Below, one piece after another: positions 17,749 through 27,281 of a stretch of 64,000 bases of DNA (position 1 is the stretch's first letter; each line of letters opens with the position of its first letter). Position numbers and translations under genes: made by a program. Source of the stretch: an uncultured Bacteroidales bacterium (GTDB lineage Bacteria; Bacteroidota; Bacteroidia; Bacteroidales; UBA932); the NCBI GenBank assembly GCA_944323845.1, contig CALUUA010000004.1, positions 1 to 64,000 of the forward strand. The letters are read 5' to 3'. The notes beneath the pieces were generated by a model. The model was not told the DNA's origin. It made no database searches and saw only the letters and a list, made by a program, of their open reading frames with translations.

Positions 17749-20571
17749 ATGAAAAAAACTGCGGCAGTCGCCGCAATGGCCGCACTGATGGCGGTATTGC
17801 CCGTCATCGGACGGGCACAGGAAGTCATTCCGGATGATCCCCGGCTGATAAAGGGAAAGTTGGAGAACGGTCTGACCTATTATATCCGGCACAACGGGAA
17901 CCCTGCGGGCTGTGCGGATTTCTATATCATACATAATGTGGGGTCTCTGCAGGAAGAGGACAACCAGAACGGTCTCGCCCATTTTCTGGAGCATATGGCT
18001 TTCAACGGCACCCGCCACTATCAGGATCAGGAGATTCTTTCCTTTCTGGCGAAGGACGGAGTGCGTTTCGGCTATAATGTGAATGCCTATACGAACAGGA
18101 CGGAGACTGTCTACAACATATCTTCAGTGCCTTTGGTGCGTGAATCTTTCGTGGATTCGGTGCTGATGATATTGCACGACTGGTCGTGCGACATATCTTG
18201 CGAGCCTGAAGCCCTTGATGCGGAGAGGGGAGTGATCAGCGAGGAATGGCGGCGGAAGGACGAGCCCCGGTTGAGGATGGGCGAGAAACAGACAGGCCTG
18301 ATATACAAGGGTTCGAAACATGCGGAACGCAATGTGATAGGCACTCTTGAGGTCATAAACGGATTCAAGCCTCACGAAATACTGGATTTTTATCACAAAT
18401 GGTACAGGCCGGATCTGCAGGCCATAGTCGTGGTCGGGGATTTCGATGCGTCGCAGATGGAGACGAAGGTGCGGAAGATGTTTTCCGACATCCCGGGGCG
18501 CGAAAATCCGGAGCCGAAGGAATCGTATGGAATACCTTCCCTGCAGGAACCGCTTTTCGAGAACATGCTCGATCCCCAGGTCAGCTATCATGTGCTGAAG
18601 GTCATACACAAACAGCCTTTCCCTCCGGTGGAGCTCAGGAATACGGACGCATTTTACAAGGATTTGTATTCCAGACAGATAGTGACGTACATCCTCGGAG
18701 ACAGGATGAGGGAGCACAGCCGGAAGCCGGGAAACCCGCTTTCGTCGGCAGTGTTGGTCACGAGCCCGTACAGTACGGATTTCTACATTTCGCTTTTCAC
18801 GTTGTCCGTGAAAGGTCCTGAAAATCTGGAAGAAGCCCTCGTCTTCTATACCGAAGAGACGGAACGTATGCTAAGGTACGGTTTCACGGAAGATGAATTC
18901 GAGGCGGCGAAGTCGCAGGTGATGAGGAAATATCGCCTGAATATGGAATATTTCCCTTCCGAAGTCACCGACCGCGAGATAGTGGAAGTGTGCAAGGAGA
19001 ATTTTCTCAGAGGATTTTCCGCTGCGGATCCGTATGACATGAAGCAGGTGCAGAAGAGGATACTTGCCGAACTGGATTATGACCATGTAAGGGGGTATGA
19101 GCAGAAGATGTTCGGGGACAGCGAGAAAATCTATTCGTGGTGCATGAACGGGAGCGAGGCGGAATTGATCCCGTCGCCGGAAAGGATGCAGGAAATCATC
19201 GCAAGGACTGCGGCATCCGATATCCGTCCGGAGTATCTCGAATACGAGAAGATAGATTTCGGCTTCGGCCCGGAGTCCGGGACAATAATGAAAACCGCGC
19301 CCGTAAAGGGAACTTCCAGTGAATTGTGGACTCTGTCCAATGGTATCAGGGTCATCTGGACGCCGTCGGAGCCTGTCAGCTCCAATGTCCATCTGGATAT
19401 CAGGCTTTTCTCAGATACCGGCTACAACGCCCTCCCGCAGGACAGTATAGCTTCAGCCAAATTCGCCGCAGGTTACATAAGCCGCTCCCTCGGCTTTTCC
19501 GGACACGACGGCACTGCCTTGAAGAACAGTCCGGAGTGTTCCGGCCTGAATGTCTCGTCATCCATAGACCGGAGATTTTCGACATTGTCGGTGAATACCG
19601 ACAGGAAAAGCATGGAAAAAGGTTTTGCTGTGCTTTACGGCATTCTTACGGACCCGTGTTTTTCCACTGATGCGGCACTCAGGAGAATGAAGCAGGGGAC
19701 GCTCAGGTCGCTTGGAAAGACTACGGCTGCCGACAGGTTCAAGGATCTGGTGAAGGCCGGAAGATACGGGTCGCATCCGTGGATGGCAGACTTCGACAGT
19801 ACGGCTGTGGAGGCCGTGGATATGGGGTTCGTGAAAGAGGTCTTTGCCCGCAGTTTCGGTGACTGCAGCCGCATGACAGTATATGTTGCCAGCGATATGG
19901 GCAGGGAGGAAATCATTCCTCTGGTGGAGAGATATATCGCCTCATTGCCGTCAGGCGGCGGGGTGTCGATGTCGGATACTGAAATCCCGTACCCGGTCTA
20001 TGAAGGCCGCACGATCCTCGACCGGAGCTATGACGTGGAGACTGTGCCGAAGAGCGAGGTGAATTACAGTTTCAAAGGCAGGATCAGCCTGAAGCCGGAG
20101 GAAATGGCATGTGTGGAAATCATGGATTATATCATGTCCGCCAGATATATGAAACAGATCCGCGAGGAGCGCGGAGGAACTTATCATGTAAGTTTCTCTA
20201 CGGAGCTGGATTATTCCGCCGGCGGTGTCTTCGAATCGACAGTCAGCTTCCAGACCCGACCGGAAATGACGGATATTTTAGTCGCGGATGTGGAGGATGT
20301 GATGGCGGCCATGGCTTCCGAGGGACCTTCTGCCCGGGAACTCGACGAGGCGAAGAAATATTTGGTGAAACATCATGGGGAAAAGACTGCCCGTGATGCC
20401 AATTCGCTCCGTGCGAGAAATGCGGAAGCAAGCGATTTCGTGAGATACGGGGTCGGCTTCGGCTATGACTATGCCGCTGCAGTGGATGAGGTTTCAGCCG
20501 GGGATGTCAGGAAATTCGCCGCCAGACTGGCGGAAGGCGACAGATTCGTGGCTGTCTACAGGGAAGAATGA
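17749..20571 (+). CDS. M16 family zinc metalloprotease (pitrilysin-like), periplasmic
   Basis: 940 residues from ATG 17749 (an in-frame ATG at 17716 is possible but would put 11 residues before the signal peptide). The signal peptide ends GRAQ. The inverted zinc motif HFLEH (His78, Glu81, His82) is intact, and EALDAERGVISEEW supplies the third zinc glutamate. A second, inactive M16 half follows, giving the usual two-domain architecture, with a REERGGTYHV motif near the end. It would degrade peptides in the periplasm. It follows the receptor operon in the same direction and may process the imported substrate. Confidence 0.9.
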   Translation: MKKTAAVAAMAALMAVLPVIGRAQEVIPDDPRLIKGKLENGLTYYIRHNGNPAGCADFYIIHNVGSLQEEDNQNGLAHFLEHMAFNGTRHYQDQEILSFLAKDGVRFGYNVNAYTNRTETVYNISSVPLVRESFVDSVLMILHDWSCDISCEPEALDAERGVISEEWRRKDEPRLRMGEKQTGLIYKGSKHAERNVIGTLEVINGFKPHEILDFYHKWYRPDLQAIVVVGDFDASQMETKVRKMFSDIPGRENPEPKESYGIPSLQEPLFENMLDPQVSYHVLKVIHKQPFPPVELRNTDAFYKDLYSRQIVTYILGDRMREHSRKPGNPLSSAVLVTSPYSTDFYISLFTLSVKGPENLEEALVFYTEETERMLRYGFTEDEFEAAKSQVMRKYRLNMEYFPSEVTDREIVEVCKENFLRGFSAADPYDMKQVQKRILAELDYDHVRGYEQKMFGDSEKIYSWCMNGSEAELIPSPERMQEIIARTAASDIRPEYLEYEKIDFGFGPESGTIMKTAPVKGTSSELWTLSNGIRVIWTPSEPVSSNVHLDIRLFSDTGYNALPQDSIASAKFAAGYISRSLGFSGHDGTALKNSPECSGLNVSSSIDRRFSTLSVNTDRKSMEKGFAVLYGILTDPCFSTDAALRRMKQGTLRSLGKTTAADRFKDLVKAGRYGSHPWMADFDSTAVEAVDMGFVKEVFARSFGDCSRMTVYVASDMGREEIIPLVERYIASLPSGGGVSMSDTEIPYPVYEGRTILDRSYDVETVPKSEVNYSFKGRISLKPEEMACVEIMDYIMSARYMKQIREERGGTYHVSFSTELDYSAGGVFESTVSFQTRPEMTDILVADVEDVMAAMASEGPSARELDEAKKYLVKHHGEKTARDANSLRARNAEASDFVRYGVGFGYDYAAAVDEVSAGDVRKFAARLAEGDRFVAVYREE

Positions 20572-20586
20572 TACAGGTACGGCATT

Positions 20587-20606
20587 GCCGGCGGAGAGTC
20601 GCCGGC
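20587..20606 (+). other. Hairpin between the M16 gene and the polyferredoxin gene
   Basis: GCCGGCG-GAGAGT-CGCCGGC forms a perfect 7-bp G/C stem 15 bases after the M16 stop. There is no T-run, so it is more likely an mRNA-stabilising structure or a transcription-pause site than an intrinsic terminator. Confidence 0.45.
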
Positions 20607-20647
20607 ACCGGATAAGAATAACAACAATCTAAAGATATCTGAATATT

Positions 20648-22660
20648 ATGGCAAAAAAACCAATCATCGTCAAGAACTGGCCCAAATATCTCCTCCAGTG
20701 GGGAGTGCTCGCGGCTCTTGTGGTATTCCTGACAGGAATCATTCCAAGCAAGGAACCTGCCGATCCTGAGGCTTATTGTCCGGTAGGAGGTCTTCAGGCT
20801 CTGACTACCTATTTCGTGAACGGCTCATTGCCATGCAGCATGAGCTCCCTGCAGATCATGATGGGGATAATGCTGGCGGCTGCGGTGATCCTGTTCAGCA
20901 AACTTTTCTGCGGATATCTCTGCCCTCTGGGTACGGTACAGGATCTGCTGATGAAGCTGCGCAAGTCCCTGAATATTCCGGGAATCAATATCAGGAACGG
21001 TTCTGTGGCCGATTCTGTCCTGAGAATCATCAAATACGGACTTGTCTTCTGGATTTTCTATATGACGGCTACGGCCAGCGAACTGTTCTGCAAGAATCTG
21101 GATCCGTACTATGCCGTGGCTACAGGGTTCCAGGGAGAAATAACCCTTTGGATGTCCATAGTGACAGTCTGCCTGCTTGTGCTCGGCGGCCTGTTCATCA
21201 ATATGTTCTGGTGCAAATATCTCTGCCCGCTCGGAGCTGTGTCCAATTCTCTCAAGTTCTGGATATGGATCATCGTGCTTTTCGGCCTGTGGTGGATACT
21301 GGATCTGATAGGCGCCGGCATACCGTGGTGGGTGCTTCTGGCTGCATTCTGCGTGGCAGGTTATCTGCTGGAAATCCTGAACAGAAAGCCTAAATACCAG
21401 ATACTCAACGTAGTCAAGACCTCCGGTCTCTGTACTCACTGCGGCATATGCAACAAGAACTGTCCTTACGGAATTGACGTGGACGGTCTGAGCGGCGGCA
21501 GACTGCATTCGGTCGACTGTACTCTTTGCGGCGAGTGCGTGGCATCCTGCCCTACGGAAGCCCTTCATATCGGTGCATGTCAGAAGAAGGGTTCCGGCTT
21601 CGGAAAATATCTTCCTGCCATCATCGCCGTTCTTCTGGTCGTCCTCGGAATGTGGATAGGGGATAAATTCGAACTTCCTACCATCGACGAGACCTGGGGC
21701 ATCGAAGCAGTGGCCGAGGACGGTACGGTGACGCAGCTTGTCGACCCGGAGACTCTGGCAGAGTTCAGGATGGACGGACTCCGTTCCGTAAAATGCTACG
21801 GCAGCTCCATGGCATTCAAGGCCAAGCTCGAAAAGATACCGGGAGTACATGGAGTGAAGACTTTCGTGAACCACCATTATGTGATCATCACATATGATCC
21901 GTCGAAGATTACTGCAGAGCAGATACAGGAGAACATTTATGTGCCTTCCAAGTTCCGCGTGAATACTCCGGATCCGGCCGTGACCGACAGCGTGAAGGTG
22001 ATTACCATCAGGACCGAAAAGATGTACGACAAGCTGGACCTGAACTATCTCGGTATGCAGATGAGACTCTCCGGAAAGAAGATTTACGGTCTGACCTCCG
22101 AATTTGCATGTCCTCTTATCGTCCGCGTGTACGCCGACCCGTCCGAGGAGCTTGACCGCGACTGGTTCAAGGATATAGTAGAGATGAAGGTTCTGTCCAT
22201 GCCTGTCCATGGAGGCGGCACGAAGGATACGGAGGTGGATTACGAATTCGTGGACATGGAGGACTCTGTTTCCTATATTCCTGTCGAAGACCTGATCAGG
22301 ATGCTTTTCAATCCGTTCAAGGCCGAGTTCAAGGCTCGTGTCGAAAAGTTCGCGGACCAGCCGCAATACATTTACGAGATTGCCGACCAGGATTTCGAAA
22401 AGCCGATCATTCTCCGGAATATGCCATATTTGAGCAATCATCTGTCGCACAACGAGAATGTCATAGGCATTTACCTCGTCCTCAACGATGATCTCGTACC
22501 GGCTATCAGGATCCGTTATGCGGCTCCGCTGACCGAAGACGCTCTCTGGGATCTGATGACCATGGAGACATGGACCATTACATATGCCGAAAATGACGTC
22601 CGCGAGACTCCGGCCAAGCTCAGTTTCGAGGAAAAGGGTATTGTGAAACGATTGGAATAA
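20648..22660 (+). CDS. Membrane polyferredoxin (NapH/CcoG-like) with HMA-like domain
   Basis: 670 residues. At least five TM helices span the first 320 residues, with NapH-type CPLGTV and CPLGAV loops (FCGYLCPLG, WCKYLCPLG). Two 4Fe-4S motifs follow (CTHCGICNKNCP and CTLCGECVASCP). After another TM helix comes a soluble part with an HMA-like fold (about 375-420, RSVKCYGSSMAFKAKLEKIP) in which only the first Cys of the metal-binding CxxC is kept, then about 240 residues with no recognised domain. It probably moves electrons across the inner membrane; the electron partner is unknown. It lies between two protease genes with no obvious redox neighbour. Confidence 0.8.
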   Translation: MAKKPIIVKNWPKYLLQWGVLAALVVFLTGIIPSKEPADPEAYCPVGGLQALTTYFVNGSLPCSMSSLQIMMGIMLAAAVILFSKLFCGYLCPLGTVQDLLMKLRKSLNIPGINIRNGSVADSVLRIIKYGLVFWIFYMTATASELFCKNLDPYYAVATGFQGEITLWMSIVTVCLLVLGGLFINMFWCKYLCPLGAVSNSLKFWIWIIVLFGLWWILDLIGAGIPWWVLLAAFCVAGYLLEILNRKPKYQILNVVKTSGLCTHCGICNKNCPYGIDVDGLSGGRLHSVDCTLCGECVASCPTEALHIGACQKKGSGFGKYLPAIIAVLLVVLGMWIGDKFELPTIDETWGIEAVAEDGTVTQLVDPETLAEFRMDGLRSVKCYGSSMAFKAKLEKIPGVHGVKTFVNHHYVIITYDPSKITAEQIQENIYVPSKFRVNTPDPAVTDSVKVITIRTEKMYDKLDLNYLGMQMRLSGKKIYGLTSEFACPLIVRVYADPSEELDRDWFKDIVEMKVLSMPVHGGGTKDTEVDYEFVDMEDSVSYIPVEDLIRMLFNPFKAEFKARVEKFADQPQYIYEIADQDFEKPIILRNMPYLSNHLSHNENVIGIYLVLNDDLVPAIRIRYAAPLTEDALWDLMTMETWTITYAENDVRETPAKLSFEEKGIVKRLE

Positions 22661-22667
22661 ACTTTTT

Positions 22668-22700
22668 GGAGGGTGATCCGGAATTTTCCGGTCACCCTCC
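22668..22700 (+). terminator. Long hairpin between polyferredoxin and S46 genes
   Basis: GGAGGGTGA pairs perfectly with TCACCCTCC, and an inner CCGGAA-TT-TTCCGG extends the stem. It lies 7 bases after the stop. The tail is only TCTTTT, and the S46 start is 15 bases further on, so read-through is likely. Confidence 0.6.
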
Positions 22701-22715
22701 GGATATCGGTCTTTT

Positions 22716-24956
22716 ATGAAGAGGATAATATCAATATTGGCAGTGTTCTGCCTGGGCATGACCCTGTCCTGGGCGGATGAAGGCATGTGGATGATAAACG
22801 GCATCGACAAGGCTTTGGAAAAACAGATGAAGAAGCGGGGTCTGAAACTGTCGGCAAACGAGATTTACAATGCCGATGCGGAAGGCGCCACCATTTCGGA
22901 TGCTGTCGTGTCTCTCGATTTCGGCTGTACGGGCAGCGTGATATCGGACGAAGGGCTGGTAATAACGAATCACCACTGTGCCTACAGCGACGTTCATGCA
23001 TTGAGCACGGATGAGAAGAATTATCTGGAAGACGGATTCTGGGCCATGTCCCGCGCCGACGAGATACCTGTTCCCGGGAAGAACATGTATTTTCTGAAAA
23101 AAGTGCTCGACGTGACCGATGAGGTAGAGGCCCTGCAGGAAGAGTTCAGGCAGCAGGGAAAGCGATACGGCATGAGGAAGATAACCTTCGAGATAGAAAA
23201 AAGGTACAGGTCCGGCGCGGACGGGCTGGACGTTTCCTTAGCATCCATGTGGGGAGGCGAGAAGTACTACATGATGTTCTACAAGGTGTATTCCGACATC
23301 CGTCTGGTAGCTGCCCCTCCGGTGTCTTTCGCTGCTTTCGGCGGCGATATCGACAACTGGGAATGGCCGCAGCACAAGTGCGACTTCGCCATGTACCGCA
23401 TTTACACGGCTCCCGACGGGTCTCCTGCCCGCTATTCCGAAGACAACATCCCGCTGAAGCCCGAAACGCATCTGACAGTATCCATTGCAGGATACAGACC
23501 GGGGGATTTTACCATGGTCATAGGCTATCCAGGACGCACGAACAGGTACAGTTCGTCCGCTGAAGTGAATTTCGAGGAGAGAGTGACGCTTCCGATTACG
23601 AACAGGATACGCGGGGACCAGATGGAGATAATAAACCGCTGGATGAACTCCGACCCGTCCATCCGGCTGAAATATTCCGACTATTATTTCGGACTCAGCA
23701 ATGTGCAGGAAATGAACTGCGGAAAGGAGAAGAACATCCGCAGGTTCGGCGTTGTACAGAGCAAGGCGGCACAGGAAAAGGAACTTCAGGCATGGATAGA
23801 TGCGGATCCGGAGCGCAAGGCAAGATGGGGCGAGGTCATACCGCAGCTCTGCAGGAAGTATTCCGATGTGGAAGAAGCCGAGACGGACATCAATTATTTC
23901 AGGGAAACTCTGGTAAGAGGGTCCGCTCTCTCCAGAATGGCCACAAGGCTGAACCTGCTGAAACGCGAAGTACTGGGCAAGCATTGCATAAAGATGCACA
24001 CTGCAGCGCAGAAGGGCGGGCCCGACTCCACGGAACTGGACTTTTGCAGAGGCTACAGGTTCTGCGGACGCGATTATGATGCAGTCAGGAAAAACCTGCT
24101 CTCCGAGTATGACCGTATAGATCTGGCCGTGGAGAAAGATCTGTTCCGTTATTCGGTGCAGGCCTTCTACGACAATATCAGCCATTCCGTCATAGGACCG
24201 TACCAGCAGGAGCTGTTTTCAAAGTTTTCCTGCCCTGACGGGCAATGCGACTATGACTCCATGACCGAATATCTGTGGGACGGAAGTTTTCTCACCGACA
24301 GGGACAGGCTGGAAGACTTCATTTCCTCCGGACATACCGTGGACGAATACCTTGCCGATCCGATGTACCGCTTCCTTCAGGATCTGAAGATCATCTCGCT
24401 GAACAGAAGGGTGGCTGCCGTGGAAGGCAGACCGGACATCCTGTCGTTGGACAAGGAATATACGCATGCCATGTACGGGAAATCCCTTTCCGAGGGAAGG
24501 CCTCAATATCCTGACGCAAATTCCACCATGAGAATTACCTATGGTACGGTAGGAGACATCAGGCCATACGATGCGGTGACCTGGTCGTGGAGGTCGACAG
24601 CTGCAGGAGTGCTGGAGAAATATGATCCGTCCAGCTATGAATTCCGTCTGGAAGACCGTCAGCGCGAACTGCTGGAGGCTGAAGACTGGGGCCGCTGGGC
24701 TGCAAGGGACGGCAGCATGTATGTGAATTTCCTGACGGACAATGATATTACGGGCGGAAATTCCGGGTCTCCGGTAATGAATGCAAAAGGCGAGCTCATC
24801 GGTCTGGCGTTTGACGGAAACAAGGAATCCTTGGCCTCGGACGTATATTATGTGGACGGATATACGAAATGTGTCTGTGTGGATATCCGCTATGTGCTCT
24901 GGGTGCTGGAGTACTATGCCGGCATGGACCATATTCTGGAGGAAATAGGCATTTAG
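22716..24956 (+). CDS. S46 family dipeptidyl-peptidase (DPP7/DPP11 group)
   Basis: 746 residues. A signal peptide (1-20, ending LSWA) is followed by the catalytic His region VITNHHCAY (86-87) and the nucleophile in GNSGSP (Ser683). Near residue 700 the motif is FDGN, with Gly at the position that I recall as Gly in DPP7-type and Arg in DPP11-type enzymes; this suggests preference for hydrophobic rather than acidic P1 residues. Such enzymes remove dipeptides in the periplasm and are typical of asaccharolytic and gut Bacteroidota. With the M16 and C69 peptidases it forms a peptide-degradation neighbourhood. The stop is immediately followed by the uvrC GTG. Confidence 0.92.
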   Translation: MKRIISILAVFCLGMTLSWADEGMWMINGIDKALEKQMKKRGLKLSANEIYNADAEGATISDAVVSLDFGCTGSVISDEGLVITNHHCAYSDVHALSTDEKNYLEDGFWAMSRADEIPVPGKNMYFLKKVLDVTDEVEALQEEFRQQGKRYGMRKITFEIEKRYRSGADGLDVSLASMWGGEKYYMMFYKVYSDIRLVAAPPVSFAAFGGDIDNWEWPQHKCDFAMYRIYTAPDGSPARYSEDNIPLKPETHLTVSIAGYRPGDFTMVIGYPGRTNRYSSSAEVNFEERVTLPITNRIRGDQMEIINRWMNSDPSIRLKYSDYYFGLSNVQEMNCGKEKNIRRFGVVQSKAAQEKELQAWIDADPERKARWGEVIPQLCRKYSDVEEAETDINYFRETLVRGSALSRMATRLNLLKREVLGKHCIKMHTAAQKGGPDSTELDFCRGYRFCGRDYDAVRKNLLSEYDRIDLAVEKDLFRYSVQAFYDNISHSVIGPYQQELFSKFSCPDGQCDYDSMTEYLWDGSFLTDRDRLEDFISSGHTVDEYLADPMYRFLQDLKIISLNRRVAAVEGRPDILSLDKEYTHAMYGKSLSEGRPQYPDANSTMRITYGTVGDIRPYDAVTWSWRSTAAGVLEKYDPSSYEFRLEDRQRELLEAEDWGRWAARDGSMYVNFLTDNDITGGNSGSPVMNAKGELIGLAFDGNKESLASDVYYVDGYTKCVCVDIRYVLWVLEYYAGMDHILEEIGI

Positions 24957-26747
24957 GTGACAGTCAAGGAAAAAATATCGCTTTTCCCGCATTCCCCCGG
25001 CGTCTACCGGTATTATGACGCCGAGGGGAATGTTATTTATGTCGGAAAGGCGAAGGACCTGCACAAGCGTGTGGCCCAGTATTTCGTTTCCCCGGACAGG
25101 CTCACGCGGAAGACGGCGCTGATGGTATCGAAGATAGCCGATGCCCAGTATTCCGTCGTGGACACGGAGGCTGATGCCCTGCTGCTGGAAAACAACCTCA
25201 TCAAACAGTATAAGCCGAAGTACAATATCCTGCTGAAGGATTCCAAGACTTATCCGTGGATATGTGTCAGTGCGGATGACTTTCCGAAGGTGTATCTGAC
25301 CAGGCGGATGGTGAAGGACGGATCCAGATATTTCGGCCCGTACAGTTCGGTGATGCATGCCAGGAACTTGCTTGAACTGTTTTCGGAACTGTATCCTCTG
25401 CGAAGCTGCAACCTGAAAATCACTTCGGAGGCGATAATGAGGAAAAAGTTCAGGCCTTGCCTGAATTTCCATATCGGCAAGTGCCGGGGATGCTGTGTCG
25501 GAGGGATTTCCGTAAAGGAGTACAATGACAACATCGAAGACATTGTCCGCCTTCTGAAAGGAGGCGGCAGAGAGATGATCCGGCATTTGAAGGAACAGAT
25601 GAACGAGGCGTCGGCGCGTCTGGATTTCGAAACGGCGGAGGAGTGCAGGAAGAAGGCGGCATTGCTTGAAAAGCATTATGGAAAATCGCTGATCGTGAGT
25701 ACCGTCATCGGCAGCGTGGATGTGTTTTCATTAGTTTTCGATTCTAACGAGGCATACGGAAATTTCATGAGGCTGAGGGACGGGGCGGTCATACAGTCAT
25801 TGAACCTCGGGTTCAAGATGAATATAGAGGAGGAGCAGCCGGCGGTCTTGGGAATGTTCATCGCGGAGATACGGTCCAAGTTCGGCGACCTGTCGAGGGA
25901 GGTCCTGGTGCCGTTCAGACCGGATGTCGAGATGGACGGCATAGAATTCAGGATACCTTTCAAGGGTGATAAGCTGGCCTTGCTGGAACTGAGCCTGAAG
26001 AATGCCAAGGAGATGAGGTTCAATGCCCTGAAGCAGAAGGAGCATACCGACCCGGACGAATTCAGGCGGAAAGTTCTGGAGGAGCTTCAGGCTGCATTAG
26101 GCATGAAGGAACTGCCTGTCCATATAGAATGTTTCGACAATTCGAACATTTCCGGTACGAATCCGGTGGCGTCGTGCGTGGTTTTCCGGGATGGCGTCCC
26201 GTCCAAAAAGGACTACAGGCATTTCAATATAAAGACTGTGGTGGGGCCGAACGATTTCGCGTCCATGAAGGAGATTGTGAACAGACGTTATTCGCGGATG
26301 CTTCGCGAGGCTCCGGATGACCTGCCGCAGCTTGTGGTGATAGACGGCGGAAAAGGCCAGCTCGGCAGTGCATACGAGGCTTTGTATGAATTGGGTATCG
26401 CCGACAGCCTCACCGTGGTAGGTCTGGCAAAGCGTTTCGAGGAAATCATAAGGATCGGGGATCCTCATCCCCTGTTTTTGGACAGAAATTCGCAGGCCTT
26501 GAAAGTGATGCAGCATATCAGGGATGAGGCCCACCGTTTCGGGATCACTCATCACAGAAACCGCAGAAGCAAGGCTCAGATACAGTCAGCGTTGCGTGAA
26601 ATAAAAGGGGTGGGCGAGAAGACAGAGCAGAGGCTCATCCTGCATTACGGAAGCGTGGCTCGGATAGCCGACGCACCTGTCGAAGATCTGGCCTCTCTGA
26701 TAGGAAAAGACCTTGCCGAAAGGATACATGATGCTTTAAATTCCTGA
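24957..26747 (+). CDS. uvrC: UvrC, excinuclease ABC subunit C
   Basis: 596 residues, the normal length for UvrC. The GIY-YIG nuclease domain (about 10-95) contains PGVYRYYD and VIYVGKA. A Cys-rich segment (FRPCLNFHIGKCRGCC), a UVR motif region (EQMNEASARLDFETAEECR), the RNase H-like 5' nuclease domain (HIECFDNSNISGTNPVASCV, DGGKGQL) and C-terminal helix-hairpin-helix motifs (LREIKGVGEKTEQRLI) follow. It incises DNA on both sides of UvrB-bound lesions. The start is GTG, directly abutting the S46 stop codon, so translation is likely coupled. Confidence 0.95.
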   Translation: MTVKEKISLFPHSPGVYRYYDAEGNVIYVGKAKDLHKRVAQYFVSPDRLTRKTALMVSKIADAQYSVVDTEADALLLENNLIKQYKPKYNILLKDSKTYPWICVSADDFPKVYLTRRMVKDGSRYFGPYSSVMHARNLLELFSELYPLRSCNLKITSEAIMRKKFRPCLNFHIGKCRGCCVGGISVKEYNDNIEDIVRLLKGGGREMIRHLKEQMNEASARLDFETAEECRKKAALLEKHYGKSLIVSTVIGSVDVFSLVFDSNEAYGNFMRLRDGAVIQSLNLGFKMNIEEEQPAVLGMFIAEIRSKFGDLSREVLVPFRPDVEMDGIEFRIPFKGDKLALLELSLKNAKEMRFNALKQKEHTDPDEFRRKVLEELQAALGMKELPVHIECFDNSNISGTNPVASCVVFRDGVPSKKDYRHFNIKTVVGPNDFASMKEIVNRRYSRMLREAPDDLPQLVVIDGGKGQLGSAYEALYELGIADSLTVVGLAKRFEEIIRIGDPHPLFLDRNSQALKVMQHIRDEAHRFGITHHRNRRSKAQIQSALREIKGVGEKTEQRLILHYGSVARIADAPVEDLASLIGKDLAERIHDALNS

Positions 26748-26774
26748 TTTATTCGTTTTTTCGCAAATTTTGTC

Positions 26775-26782
26775 TATCTTTG
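26775..26782 (+). promoter_or_regulatory. -7 promoter element of acpP
   Basis: TATCTTTG matches TAnnTTTG exactly, 66 bases before acpP, in a T-rich region. The -33 position is T-rich but without a clean TTTG. Confidence 0.6.
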
Positions 26783-26848
26783 CGCCCATATTCTGGATAT
26801 ATGTGTATTTAAACATAAACTTTTTTAATTAATTAAATTCTTAACATT

Positions 26849-27091
26849 ATGTCAGAAGTTGCAAACAAAGTAAAAGCAATTATCGTTGACAAATTAGGCG
26901 TTGACGAGTCTGAAGTTACAGAGACTGCTAGCTTTACAAATGATCTTGGAGCTGATTCTCTGGATACGGTAGAACTTATCATGGAATTTGAAAAAGCATT
27001 CAATATCACTATTCCTGACGAGGATGCAGGTGAGAAGATCTCTACTGTGAAAGACGCTATCGACTATATCGAGAACAAGCTGAACGCTTAA
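26849..27091 (+). CDS. acpP: Acyl carrier protein
   Basis: 80 residues. The phosphopantetheine attachment serine is in the DSLD motif ([17 protein letters not shown]), and the protein is acidic as expected. It carries acyl chains in fatty-acid synthesis. In many Bacteroidota fabF follows acpP directly; here it does not. Instead a bidirectional terminator element and the converging DUF4270 gene follow. Confidence 0.96.
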   Translation: MSEVANKVKAIIVDKLGVDESEVTETASFTNDLGADSLDTVELIMEFEKAFNITIPDEDAGEKISTVKDAIDYIENKLNA

Positions 27092-27119
27092 TCTGATCAG
27101 AAAACAGCGGAAACAAAGG

Positions 27120-27224
27120 GAGGGTGACCCAAAAGCCATAAGGCATTGGAGTCACTCTTTTTTTTTGGGGGGGGGAGAGAAAAATAAAGAAACCGACCTC
27201 AAAATTACTTTTGGGTCGGCTTCT
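27120..27224 (+). repeat. Double-hairpin bidirectional terminator repeat, copy 1
   Basis: This 105-bp element is repeated almost exactly, in inverse orientation, at 44246-44349. It contains hairpin A (GAGGGTGAC ... AGTCACTC, then nine T), a run of nine G, and hairpin B (AAACCGACC ... GGTCGGCTTCT). Hairpin A with its T-run ends acpP on the plus strand; hairpin B read on the minus strand is followed by TTTATTTTT and ends the DUF4270 gene. The two copies differ in G-run length (9 versus 8) and one stem base (A versus G at 27192). Confidence 0.92.
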
Positions 27225-27281
27225 CTTTTCGTATGCAAGGCCCGGTGCGCGACCGCCTTGCATTGCATTATGGCTTCTTTT

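Noticed and set aside
20825..22810. Long antisense open frame (661 codons) opposite the polyferredoxin
   Set aside because: The sense frame has TM helices and perfect 4Fe-4S motifs; the antisense product resembles nothing.
24219..25676. Antisense open frame across the S46 and uvrC genes
   Set aside because: Crosses two conserved genes; no protein-like features.
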